NCBI GenBank assembly: GCA_003135035.1
Contig: PLDE01000201.1
Location: 1 to 6,856 of the forward strand
Length of the DNA stretch: 6,856 nucleotides
Source: Candidatus Dormiibacterota bacterium
Lineage (GTDB): Bacteria; Chloroflexota; Dormibacteria; Aeolococcales; Bog-877
Direction: 5' to 3'
Shown here: positions 1 through 6,358 of the stretch, piece by piece
Layout: each line of letters starts with the position of its first letter
Position numbering within the stretch: position 1 is the first letter of the stretch
Notes under the pieces: model-generated
The model's database searches: none
What the model was told of the DNA's origin: nothing
What the model saw: the letters and a program-made list of their open reading frames with translations, nothing else
Translations under genes and position numbers: made by a program

Positions 1-419
1 AGGAAGCCCATGGCGGTGAGGAGCTCGTGGTGAGTGGGACGGCCACCCTGCAACTCCATTTGGTCCGCCGCTGCACAGACCGCCTCGGCGATCTCCACAA
101 AGAAGTCCTTGGCGATGGGCTCACCAGCTAAGCGGATCCGTTCGCGGTAGCTGGTCAGATGAGGCTTGGTCAGCAGGGCGACTCGGATTCCGGCGCGCTG
201 GGCAATCTCGGCGACCAGTGCGCAGACGGAGCCCTTGCCGTTGGTCCCCGCCACCAGGACCCCCTTCAGTTCCGCTTGCGGGTCACCCAGCCGGGCCAGC
301 AACCGTCTTGTCGAGTCCAGTCCCAGCCGCATCCCGGGCGAACTGGCCTGGACCAGTCGCAGCAGAGCGGTCCGATAAGCATCGGCAGAGGCGCCGGTTG
401 AACCAATAGGCGGCTTCAC
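1..419 (-). CDS. folC: Folylpolyglutamate synthase / dihydrofolate synthase, N-terminal part (partial)
   Basis: This is the N-terminal 139 codons of a Mur-ligase-type enzyme that adds glutamate to folates with ATP in the cytoplasm (many bacterial FolC proteins also make dihydrofolate). Direct evidence: the ATP-binding P-loop GTNGKGS at residues 58-64, preceded by a hydrophobic strand (GVLVA). Next comes KPHLTSYRERI at about 85-95, matching the FolC signature SPHL..YRERI except that Lys replaces the usual Ser. THHELLTAMGF at about 129-139 matches the family TxFExxTAxAF segment. The C-terminal remainder lies beyond the left edge. The start is GTG at 419-417: an in-frame TGA lies three codons upstream, and the next in-frame ATG (residue 30) would cut into the conserved N-terminal helix. 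No strong Shine-Dalgarno is visible. It is divergent from the lipoprotein gene. The family call is firm; whether the enzyme is mono- or bifunctional cannot be told from this part. Confidence 0.93.
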   Translation of the reverse strand, partial: MKPPIGSTGASADAYRTALLRLVQASSPGMRLGLDSTRRLLARLGDPQAELKGVLVAGTNGKGSVCALVAEIAQRAGIRVALLTKPHLTSYRERIRLAGEPIAKDFFVEIAEAVCAAADQMELQGGRPTHHELLTAMGF

Positions 420-509
420 CGACGGTCACCCACCGGCTCCATCGTAGCCATGATCAACGGTCCCTGAGATGGTCTGGGCGAGGGGCTCGTAGCAACACTG
501 GATGAACTC

Positions 510-535
510 CGCGACTGGCTGTCGTCAGGATCGCG
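510..535 (+). other. Leader hairpin upstream of lipoprotein gene
   Basis: An imperfect inverted repeat: CGCGACTG at 510-517, loop GCTGTCGT at 518-525, then CAG, a two-base GA bulge and TCGCG at 526-535, giving about 8 base pairs. It is followed at once by AAGGG and lies in the gap between the divergent folC and lipoprotein starts, about 40 bases before the likely lipoprotein start. It could be a 5' leader structure or a protein-binding dyad, or a chance fold in GC-rich DNA. The rest of the 420-576 gap shows no promoter that I would name with confidence. Confidence 0.25.
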
Positions 536-576
536 AAGGGTCCGTGGAGCACTCATGGCATTCTGCACGGGTGCAA

Positions 577-1602
577 ATGTCCCGGATGCGGGTGGTTCCC
601 CTGTCCGCGCTGGTCGCGCTCGTTCTTGTCTTGGCTGGTTGTGGCTCGAGCGGCTCGCATCATCCCCAGACTTCGCCCTCGGCATCCGTGAGCGCGACTC
701 CGCCGGGCCTTTTGGGCCTGGCAGGCGAAACAACCGGTCCCTTCCTGGCCGCCCGCCCCTACGCCAGCGGCGGCGGCAGCCTGGGGACCAAGGGCGGAAC
801 GCTGCATGCCGGCACCGTTCCAGCCACCGCCATGGCGGCGGTGACCGCTCTGGCGCTGGCCCTCAACACACCGGGACCCCCGATCAGCACCGCGACCGGG
901 TTGGCCTACAACCTGGGTTCGACCAGCGGCTACCAGCTCACCACCAATGGGACCCTCACCACCTTCAACTTCCATCCCAACACACCCACCGACGAGGTCG
1001 GCACCACCCCCACTCTCGGTGGCGCTGATCAGTTCGCCGAGGCGTTCCTCAGCGCGGCGCATGTCCCGGCCGGTGGCGGCGTGATTCCGCTCACCCAGAT
1101 GAGCTCCACCAATGGCTCCGACCGCACCGTCTACTTTCAGTGGTCTCTCTACGGTCTCCCGGTGGTCAACATCCTCGGCCAGCCGCAGGAGATCGACGTC
1201 GATGTGGCCACCGACCAGCACCAGACGACGCAGCTGGTAGGAATCTCGGGTGCCGTTCCCTACGGAGCCATCGGCACCCCGGTCCTGTATCCGGCCATGC
1301 CGCCGGACCAGGTGGTCCAGGACCTGAACTCGGGAGCGATCAAGCCGGGTGACTACTTCCTGTCCAGCGCAGGTCAGCCCTTCCCGGCCCCCTCTCCGGC
1401 ACCCGCTGGTCCGACCACACTGAGCGGCGAATCCCGGGCGATTGTTGACAGCTACGGGACCGCGGTGCCGGTCTACGTCTTCGACGTCAGCGGCAATCCC
1501 AATGTCAGCCAGTTCGTGACCTGCGCCGTCTCACCTGATGGCTGCGTCCCGCTCCGCTTCGCGAGCTCCACACCCTCTCCAAGTCCCTCCGCCAGCAGCT
1601 GA
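577..1602 (+). CDS. Putative secreted lipoprotein of unknown function
   Basis: I do not recognise this protein. From ATG 577 it has 341 residues. It opens with a type II signal peptide: a basic n-region with Arg3 and Arg5, a hydrophobic core (about residues 8-19) and the lipobox LAGC with Cys22. This predicts diacylglyceryl modification and anchoring on the outer face of the membrane. A Ser/Pro/His-rich linker follows (about 23-43), then a Gly/Thr-rich middle. Next is a segment with YFQWSLYGLPVVN near 187-199 and strand-like EIDVDVATD, then a Pro-rich linker (about 274-286) and a C-terminal module with VPVYVFDV and two cysteines seven apart (TCAVSPDGC). The tail is Ser/Pro-rich. The aromatic-x-G-x-PV motif followed by PVYxF resembles PepSY/YycH-like extracytoplasmic lipoproteins, which is only an inference. 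The frame is open back to ATG 502, but that start would put 25 polar residues before the signal peptide. ATG 586 is also possible. No good ribosome binding site decides between them. Confidence 0.8.
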   Translation: MSRMRVVPLSALVALVLVLAGCGSSGSHHPQTSPSASVSATPPGLLGLAGETTGPFLAARPYASGGGSLGTKGGTLHAGTVPATAMAAVTALALALNTPGPPISTATGLAYNLGSTSGYQLTTNGTLTTFNFHPNTPTDEVGTTPTLGGADQFAEAFLSAAHVPAGGGVIPLTQMSSTNGSDRTVYFQWSLYGLPVVNILGQPQEIDVDVATDQHQTTQLVGISGAVPYGAIGTPVLYPAMPPDQVVQDLNSGAIKPGDYFLSSAGQPFPAPSPAPAGPTTLSGESRAIVDSYGTAVPVYVFDVSGNPNVSQFVTCAVSPDGCVPLRFASSTPSPSPSASS

Positions 1603-1609
1603 GCAAATC

Positions 1610-1634
1610 GCTTCTTGGCTCTGGGAGCGGAAGC
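1610..1634 (+). terminator. Candidate terminator hairpin after lipoprotein gene
   Basis: A nested inverted repeat begins 8 bases after the lipoprotein stop codon: GCTTC (1610-1614), TTG, GCTC (1618-1621), a TGG loop, GAGC (1625-1628), one G, then GAAGC (1630-1634). This makes 9 base pairs with a small asymmetric internal loop. There is no T-run after it, so it is not a canonical intrinsic terminator, although GC-rich bacteria often have such tract-less hairpins. Position and pairing support the call; function is inferred. Confidence 0.4.
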
Positions 1635-1785
1635 AGGGCCACCGCGGGCGGCAGCCATGATGCCCGGGCAGTACGAATCGTCCCGTGGCCCGACGACGTA
1701 CGAGACGAGTCCCATCTGGGCGACGCACGTCACTCCGGAATGCTCACAAGCGCCGCGGCCAGTACTCACCACGACTGCTTCACAT

Positions 1786-1812
1786 CCTCTTGCAGCACCG
1801 CCACTGCAGAGG
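1786..1812. terminator. Candidate hairpin in the convergent region
   Basis: CCTC (1786-1789), a bulged T, TGCAG (1791-1795), loop CACCGCCA (1796-1803), CTGCA (1804-1808) and GAGG (1809-1812) form 9 base pairs with one bulge. It lies between the 3' ends of the lipoprotein gene and pntB, so it could act for readthrough from either side. It is about 107 bases past the pntB stop and lacks a T-run on either strand. It may be a protein-binding dyad or fortuitous. Confidence 0.3.
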
Positions 1813-1918
1813 TCGCGACGCATAGCCTAGAGCCAGTGGCCTTGCCCGCTCAACCAATCTACCGCGCCGATGCACTCGTTACTGGGTCGCGGCTATCTCG
1901 GTGCAGCGCACGATGCTA

Positions 1919-3340
1919 TCAGTTCGCGGGGACCAATTCCTTGAGCGCGGCAACCAGGTGGACAACTGACTCGCGCGCGTCGCCGAAGAGCATCAAGGTT
2001 TTGGGATTGTAATACAGCTCGTTTTCGATTCCAGCAAAGCCTGGATTCATGCTGCGCTTGAGCACCACCACGTTGGCCGCCTGGTCCACGTTGAGGATGG
2101 GCATGCCGTAGATCGGGCTGCTCGGGTTACTCCGGGCTGCGGGATTGGTCACGTCGTTGGCTCCGATCACCACGGCCACGTCGGTGCGGGCGAAGTCGGG
2201 ATTGATGTCGTCCATCTCATAGAGCTGGGTGTAAGGGACATCCGCCTCCGCGAGCAGCACGTTCATGTGCCCGGGCATGCGCCCGGCGACGGGATGGATC
2301 GCGTACTTGACCTGAACTCCACGTTTCTCCAACTGCGTCGCCAGTTCCTTGACGTCATGCTGAGCCTTGGCCACCGCCATGCCGTAACCGGGGACGAAGA
2401 TAACCTGACGTGCGTAGCCGACCAGAATCGCGACATCCTCGGCGGTGACGCTGTGAATTGCCTGGTCGGCACTGGGGCCAACATCGCTGGCGGCGCTGGT
2501 CTTGCTGCCAAACGCGCTGAAGAGAACGTTAGCCAACGAGCGATTCATGGCTCGGCTCATCAGCTGGGTGAGGATCGTGCCCGAGGCGCCCACCAGGGCG
2601 CCGGCGACGATGAGGACCTCATTGTCGAGAACGAAACCGCTGATCGCGGCAGCCAGTCCGGTGAAGGAGTTGAGCAGGGAGATGATCACCGGCATGTCAG
2701 CGCCGCCGATGGGGAGCACAAAGGCGACACCGAGGATCAGGGCCAAGGCCTCAAATAAGACGAACAACCAGGGCGAGGCATCGACGGCGACCAGGGTCAC
2801 CCCCAGAGCCACGATGATTGCCAGGAGCGCACCGTTGGCAATTCGCTGATTGGGGAAGGTGATCGGACTGCCCCGCATCACCCCTTGCAGCTTGCAGAAG
2901 GCGATCAGGCTGCCCGAGAAACTGATCGAACCGATCAGACAGCCAAGCACGATGGGAACGGAGTTGTTCGGCGAGATGGTGCTGACACCGGAGGCCAGGT
3001 GCGCCGTGCGGCGCAGGAACTCGTCGGCGCCGATGAGGGCCGCGGCGCCGCCACCCATGCCGTTGAAGAGAGCGACCATCTGGGGCATGGCGGTCATCCG
3101 CACCGCCCGGGCGGCGACCGCTCCGATGGTGGCACCGATGACCAGCGCCGGCACCACTGCCAACCAGGGAAGTGCACCCAGCCCAACGAAGGTGACGATC
3201 AGGGCAATCAGCATGCCCACCGCGGCCAAACGGTTGCCCTGGCGTGCGGTTGCTGGAGACCCCAGGAGCCTGATCCCGAAGACGAAGAGCACCACGGTGA
3301 TTAGGTACCCAAGCGCGACCAGTTGCGGGTAGTGGATCAC
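1919..3340 (-). CDS. pntB: NAD(P) transhydrogenase, beta subunit
   Basis: 473 residues, the usual length for PntB. The protein carries the membrane domain (about nine helices, residues 1-270) and the NADP(H)-binding domain III (about 295-473) of the proton-translocating transhydrogenase, which drives hydride transfer from NADH to NADP+ with the proton gradient. Visible signatures: MPQMVALFNGMGGGAAAL (85-102), GSISFSGSLIAF (137-148), GGADMPV (212-218, with Asp215 matching E. coli beta-Asp213), AMNRS (264-268), then in domain III GYGMAVA (318-324), HPVAGRMPGHMNVLLAEA (349-366), GAND (393-396) and KRSMNPGFAG (429-438). These are the NADP-site and hinge motifs. Asn93 occupies the place of E. coli beta-His91. 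The GTG start (3340-3338) overlaps the pntAB stop by four bases (GTGA), so translation is probably coupled. It is the last gene of the operon. Confidence 0.97.
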   Translation of the reverse strand: MIHYPQLVALGYLITVVLFVFGIRLLGSPATARQGNRLAAVGMLIALIVTFVGLGALPWLAVVPALVIGATIGAVAARAVRMTAMPQMVALFNGMGGGAAALIGADEFLRRTAHLASGVSTISPNNSVPIVLGCLIGSISFSGSLIAFCKLQGVMRGSPITFPNQRIANGALLAIIVALGVTLVAVDASPWLFVLFEALALILGVAFVLPIGGADMPVIISLLNSFTGLAAAISGFVLDNEVLIVAGALVGASGTILTQLMSRAMNRSLANVLFSAFGSKTSAASDVGPSADQAIHSVTAEDVAILVGYARQVIFVPGYGMAVAKAQHDVKELATQLEKRGVQVKYAIHPVAGRMPGHMNVLLAEADVPYTQLYEMDDINPDFARTDVAVVIGANDVTNPAARSNPSSPIYGMPILNVDQAANVVVLKRSMNPGFAGIENELYYNPKTLMLFGDARESVVHLVAALKELVPAN

Positions 3341-3654
3341 TTCGGTGTCGGTCTTTCAGGCTCTGGTCGTCGCTTGAACATCTGCAGCATCCGGTCGGTC
3401 ACCACGAAACCCCCGACCACGTTGATGGTGCCTAACAGCACGGCCAGGAAGGCGATCACCGTGCCCAGCGCGCCATGCACACCAGCGGCAATCGACAGGG
3501 CGCCCACCAGGACGATGCCGTGGATGGCGTTGGTCCCTGACATGAGTGGGGTGTGCAAGGTGGCCGGCACCTTGGATATCAGGTCGAAGCCGATGAATAC
3601 CGCGAGCACGAAAATGAAGACGCCGATCAACAGCGTGCCGCCGAAAGCGTTCAT
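3337..3654 (-). CDS. pntAB: NAD(P) transhydrogenase, alpha-2 (membrane) subunit
   Basis: 105 residues, typical of the separate small membrane subunit found in three-gene transhydrogenases such as those of Rhodospirillum and mycobacteria; in E. coli this part is fused to the C-terminus of PntA. Three hydrophobic helices are visible (about 6-24, 42-60 and 62-86), ending in a basic cytoplasmic tail (KRRPEPERP). Family signatures are ISKVPATLHTPLMSGTNAIHGI (26-47, shown only in part by its core SGTNAIHGI) and INVVGGFVVTDRMLQMF. His45 in NAIHGI is the conserved histidine of this subunit, which lies in the proton path in structural work on the Thermus enzyme. The ATG (3654-3652) overlaps the pntAA stop codon (ATGA), and a good ribosome binding site lies in the end of pntAA. 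It pairs with PntB to form the proton channel. Confidence 0.96.
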   Translation of the reverse strand: MNAFGGTLLIGVFIFVLAVFIGFDLISKVPATLHTPLMSGTNAIHGIVLVGALSIAAGVHGALGTVIAFLAVLLGTINVVGGFVVTDRMLQMFKRRPEPERPTPK

Positions 3655-4766
3655 GACTTGCTCACCAGTACTTTGCCGTCGTGGGTGACGCAGGTAGCTG
3701 AGACAACCTCATCGTCAAAATCCGGCTGCAGCTGGCCCTCCTTGATGAGCGCGAGGGCAAAGCGGGTGACGTTTCGGGAGTACAGCTGACTGGCGTGGTA
3801 GGCCATGCGCGAGGGGAGGTCCAGTGGACCCAGGATCCAGACACCATCTTTCTCTATCTCCTTCCCCGGCTGGGTCAGCTCGCAGTTGCCGCCCGCCTCG
3901 GCGGCCAGGTCGACCACCACCGAGCCGGGCCGCATCTTGGCCACCGCCGCCATGGTCACCAGCAAGGGTGCTCGTCGCCCGGGCACCAACGCTGTGGTGA
4001 TGACCACGTCGGCCTCGGCGACCTCGCGCGCCAACGCCTCCTGCTCCCGCTTCTGGGATGCGGCGGAAACCTCGCCGGCGTAGCCGCCCTGTCCCTCAGC
4101 CCCCTCCACCGGCTCACCAACCTCGACAAATTGGGCTCCCAAGCTCTCGATCTGCTCTCTCACCTGGGGCCGAACATCGAAGGCCCGGACCACCCCGCCC
4201 AATCTTCTGGCGGTGGCGATCGCCTGGAGCCCGGCGACCCCCGCCCCCAGAACCAGTACCCGGGCCGGGGTGACCGTGCCCGCAGCCGTCATCAGGAGTG
4301 GGAAGAATCGGGGTAGCCGGGTCGCCGCCAAAAGCACGGCGTGGTAGCCGGACACGGTGCTCATGGAGGAGAGAACGTCCATGTCCTGGGCCCGGCTAAT
4401 GCGGGGCAGGCGCTCCAGACTGAAGGCGCTAATCCCTCGTTTGGCGAGCTGCTCCAAGAGTTCGGGCTGGTTCAGTGGCTGCAGCATCCCCACCAGCAGT
4501 GATCCCTTGCGAATCAAAGCCACCTCGGTTGACGACGGCGGTCGCACGGTGAGGATCAGGTCGGCGGTCGTCAGCACCTGGCGCTGGGTGCCGAGCACGG
4601 CGGCTCCGACATCGCGGTAGGTGGAGTCGGGAAAGAAGGCGGTCTCGCCCGCGCCCTTCTGGATTGCCACGTCGGCCTTGGCGGCAATCAGGCGGGCGGC
4701 GGACTCCGGCACCAGGGCGACCCGGCGCTCATCTGCGGCGACTTCGGTGACCACCCCGATGCGCAT
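3651..4766 (-). CDS. pntAA: NAD(P) transhydrogenase, alpha-1 (soluble NAD-binding) subunit
   Basis: From ATG 4766 the protein has 371 residues, matching the stand-alone soluble domain I subunit. It binds NAD(H) on the cytoplasmic face and passes hydride to NADP+ held by PntB. The N-terminus MRIGVVTEVAADERRVALVP matches the family opening, which is why this ATG is chosen; the frame is open to a TTG at 4796. The loop PRISRAQDMD (121-130) carries the Arg122, Gln127 and Asp130 triad equivalent to Arg127/Gln132/Asp135 of the Rhodospirillum enzyme. The dinucleotide fold is GAGVAG (174-179) with the strand-end acidic residue in FDVRP (Asp197). Also visible are ITTALVPGR and VDLAAEAGGNCE. The protein ends without membrane helices, as expected when alpha-2 is a separate gene. 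First gene of the operon, divergent from otsA. No strong Shine-Dalgarno lies before 4766. Confidence 0.96.
   Translation of the reverse strand: MRIGVVTEVAADERRVALVPESAARLIAAKADVAIQKGAGETAFFPDSTYRDVGAAVLGTQRQVLTTADLILTVRPPSSTEVALIRKGSLLVGMLQPLNQPELLEQLAKRGISAFSLERLPRISRAQDMDVLSSMSTVSGYHAVLLAATRLPRFFPLLMTAAGTVTPARVLVLGAGVAGLQAIATARRLGGVVRAFDVRPQVREQIESLGAQFVEVGEPVEGAEGQGGYAGEVSAASQKREQEALAREVAEADVVITTALVPGRRAPLLVTMAAVAKMRPGSVVVDLAAEAGGNCELTQPGKEIEKDGVWILGPLDLPSRMAYHASQLYSRNVTRFALALIKEGQLQPDFDDEVVSATCVTHDGKVLVSKS
3661..3666 (-). promoter_or_regulatory. Ribosome binding site of pntAB
   Basis: GGTGAG on the minus strand, 6 bases before the pntAB ATG and inside the last codons of pntAA. Its spacing supports the 3654 start and fits coupled translation through the ATGA overlap. 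Confidence 0.55.
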
Positions 4767-4829
4767 CGGGCGACTGTACAAGCCCTCGGCCTGCAATAGC
4801 GAGAAATCCGCTTCCTGCCCGGGTCCGTC

Positions 4830-4835
4830 ATCCTA
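4830..4835 (-). promoter_or_regulatory. Candidate -10 element of the pnt operon
   Basis: TAGGAT on the minus strand, a common form of the housekeeping -10 box in GC-rich bacteria. It lies 63 bases before the pntAA ATG in the short divergent gap. The matching -35 position would fall inside the start of otsA and holds only a poor match (GGTTCG, 16-base spacer), so this is a weak call. Confidence 0.2.
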
Positions 4836-4840
4836 GCCAG

Positions 4841-6340
4841 GTGCCGGGGATCGAACCGTACTTGCGAAGGATGCTGCACGGGTGGCAGCCGATCGTGGTG
4901 GCCAACCGCCCACCGGTCGAGAGCCAGCTCGGCCCGGGTGGGGCGGAGCGGATCACCCGAGGTGGTGGCGGCCTGGTCACCGCCATGTCGGCGCTGGCCC
5001 AAGCCAGCAACGCGCCCTGGGTGGCGGTCGCCCGCGGCGACTCCGATGCCAGGCTGGCCGCCAAAGCAGACGAGGAGGGGATCGTCCGAGTCGACTCCGA
5101 GGACGGAAACAAGTTCCAGATCGCCTACATCCACCCCGAGACGGAGGCCTACGACCTCTACTACAACGAGATCAGCAATCCTCTGCTCTGGTTCATCCAG
5201 CATTATCTCTGGGATCTGGGCCGGGAGCCCATCCTCGACTCCCGCACCGAGCATGCCTGGCGCGACGGCTACGTCAAGGTCAATGCCGAGTTTGCCGAGC
5301 GGGTCGTCGCCTTGGCGGAGAAGGCCAGCGGACGGCCGCTCATCCTGAGCCAGGACTATCACCTCTACCTGCTGCCGGGAATGGTTCGTCAACGGCTTCC
5401 CCAGGCTCACCTGCAGCACTTCATCCACATTCCCTGGCCGACGCCGCAGTACTGGAAGGTCCTCCCTCGGCATATGCGCGACGGCATTCTCAGCGGCCTG
5501 CTGGGCAGTGACGTGGTCGGACTGCAGACATCCCTAGACGTCCGCAACTTTCTCCTCACCTGCGAGGAGAACCTGGGACTGGCGGTCGACCACCGCCAGT
5601 CCACCGTGTTCTTCGAGGGACGCAGCGTCTGGATCCGCGCTTATCCGATCTCCATCGATGTCCGCGCCCTGGCCGAGCTCACCACCCATGAGGAGGTGCT
5701 CCGCCAGGAGGAGCTGATCGCCGCCTGGCGCCCGGAGTTCCTCATCCTCCGGGTCGATCGAACCGACCTTAGCAAGAACATCGTCCGCGGCTTCCTCGCT
5801 TACGAGCGGCTCCTGGAGAGCCATCCCGAGCTGCGCGGACGGGTCATCTTCTGGGCCCTGCTCCAGCGCAGTCGCCAGAACGTCGATGCCTACCGCTCCT
5901 ACCTGGGGGCCCTGGTGAGCGCCGCCGCCCACGTCAACCGGCGCTTCCAGACAGGCACCTGGATGCCAATTCGCCTCGAAGTGGAGGAGAACATCTTCAA
6001 AGCGGTCGCCGCCTACAAGTCCTACGACGCCCTGCTCGTCAACCCCATCTATGACGGCATGAACCTGGTCGCCAAGGAGGGGGTGATCTGCAATACCAAC
6101 GACGGAGTTCTGGTACTCAGTGAGAACGCCGGCAGCTACGAGGAACTGGGGACCGAGGCGCTCACCATCAACCCCTTCGACATCGACCAGACGGCGGAGG
6201 CCCTCCACTCGGCCCTGACCATGCCCAAGCGGGACCGCTCCACCAGGGCCCGGCACATGCGCCAGACCGTCCGCAAGCACGACATCGTCCGTTGGATCAC
6301 AGCCCAGCTCCAGGACCTCAATGAGCTGGTGGCTCGCTGA
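4841..6340 (+). CDS. otsA: GT20 glycosyltransferase, probable trehalose-6-phosphate synthase
   Basis: 499 residues; E. coli OtsA is about 474. It should transfer glucose from UDP-glucose to glucose-6-phosphate in the cytoplasm. Counterparts of E. coli residues with matching spacing: Arg23 in VVANRP (Arg9), the glycine loop RGGGGL at 40-45 (Gly22), Tyr108 and Trp117 (Tyr76, Trp85), Asp172 in QDYHL (Asp130), His196 in FIHIPWPTP (His154), Arg307 and Lys312 (Arg262, Lys267), Arg345 in QRSRQN (Arg300), Asp405 and Glu413 in YDGMNLVAKE (Asp361, Glu369). Departures: HDYHL is QDYHL, YSKG is LSKN, and PLRDG is PIYDG, so the Arg before Asp405 is Tyr. Related GT20 enzymes make glucosylglycerol phosphate or validoxylamine phosphate, but the otsB neighbour favours trehalose. 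The start is uncertain: GTG 4841 is the longest option, TTG 4862 has GGGGA 11 bases upstream, and ATG 4871 fits the family N-terminus but has GAAGG directly against it. Confidence 0.92.
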   Translation: MPGIEPYLRRMLHGWQPIVVANRPPVESQLGPGGAERITRGGGGLVTAMSALAQASNAPWVAVARGDSDARLAAKADEEGIVRVDSEDGNKFQIAYIHPETEAYDLYYNEISNPLLWFIQHYLWDLGREPILDSRTEHAWRDGYVKVNAEFAERVVALAEKASGRPLILSQDYHLYLLPGMVRQRLPQAHLQHFIHIPWPTPQYWKVLPRHMRDGILSGLLGSDVVGLQTSLDVRNFLLTCEENLGLAVDHRQSTVFFEGRSVWIRAYPISIDVRALAELTTHEEVLRQEELIAAWRPEFLILRVDRTDLSKNIVRGFLAYERLLESHPELRGRVIFWALLQRSRQNVDAYRSYLGALVSAAAHVNRRFQTGTWMPIRLEVEENIFKAVAAYKSYDALLVNPIYDGMNLVAKEGVICNTNDGVLVLSENAGSYEELGTEALTINPFDIDQTAEALHSALTMPKRDRSTRARHMRQTVRKHDIVRWITAQLQDLNELVAR

Positions 6341-6358
6341 CCCAGCGGTTCGCCGGAT

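Larger units (their letters stand above)
1603..1918. other. Non-coding convergent intergenic region
   Basis: 316 bases between the ends of the lipoprotein gene (plus strand) and pntB (minus strand). Reading frames crossing it are short, overlap the neighbouring genes and encode no recognisable motifs. It contains two hairpin candidates, listed separately, and a perfect 10-base palindrome TGCCCGGGCA at 1661-1670. I see no tRNA, no insertion-sequence end and no long direct repeat. Confidence 0.55.

Noticed and set aside
416..733. A 105-codon minus-strand frame whose TGA overlaps the folC GTG in a 4-base operon-like overlap
   Set aside because: The protein is Arg/Ser/Pro-rich without motifs and runs antisense across the lipoprotein signal peptide. 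The overlap looks coincidental.
553..1221. A 222-codon open frame on the minus strand
   Set aside because: It is antisense to the lipoprotein gene, Gly/Arg-rich and without recognisable motifs, whereas the plus strand shows a proper signal peptide and lipobox.
1473..1823. A 116-codon minus-strand frame spanning the lipoprotein 3' end and the intergenic gap
   Set aside because: No recognisable motif or ribosome binding site, and it overlaps the lipoprotein C-terminus in antisense.
4842..4916. A tRNA T-arm-like string (minus strand GGTTCGATCCCCGGCA) at the otsA start
   Set aside because: The required matching 5' acceptor strand is absent about 70 bases away and no anticodon arm can be drawn; it is a chance match within coding sequence.
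4688..5473. A 261-codon open frame on the minus strand opposite the starts of pntAA and otsA
   Set aside because: It runs antisense to conserved OtsA sequence and through the pntAA 5' end in another frame, with low-complexity composition typical of shadow frames in GC-rich DNA.
5534..6280. A 248-codon open frame on the minus strand
   Set aside because: It is fully antisense to the conserved catalytic half of otsA; a shadow frame.
6346..6355. A mini-hairpin CGG-TTCG-CCG between otsA and otsB
   Set aside because: Only three base pairs with no T-run; too weak to call a terminator.
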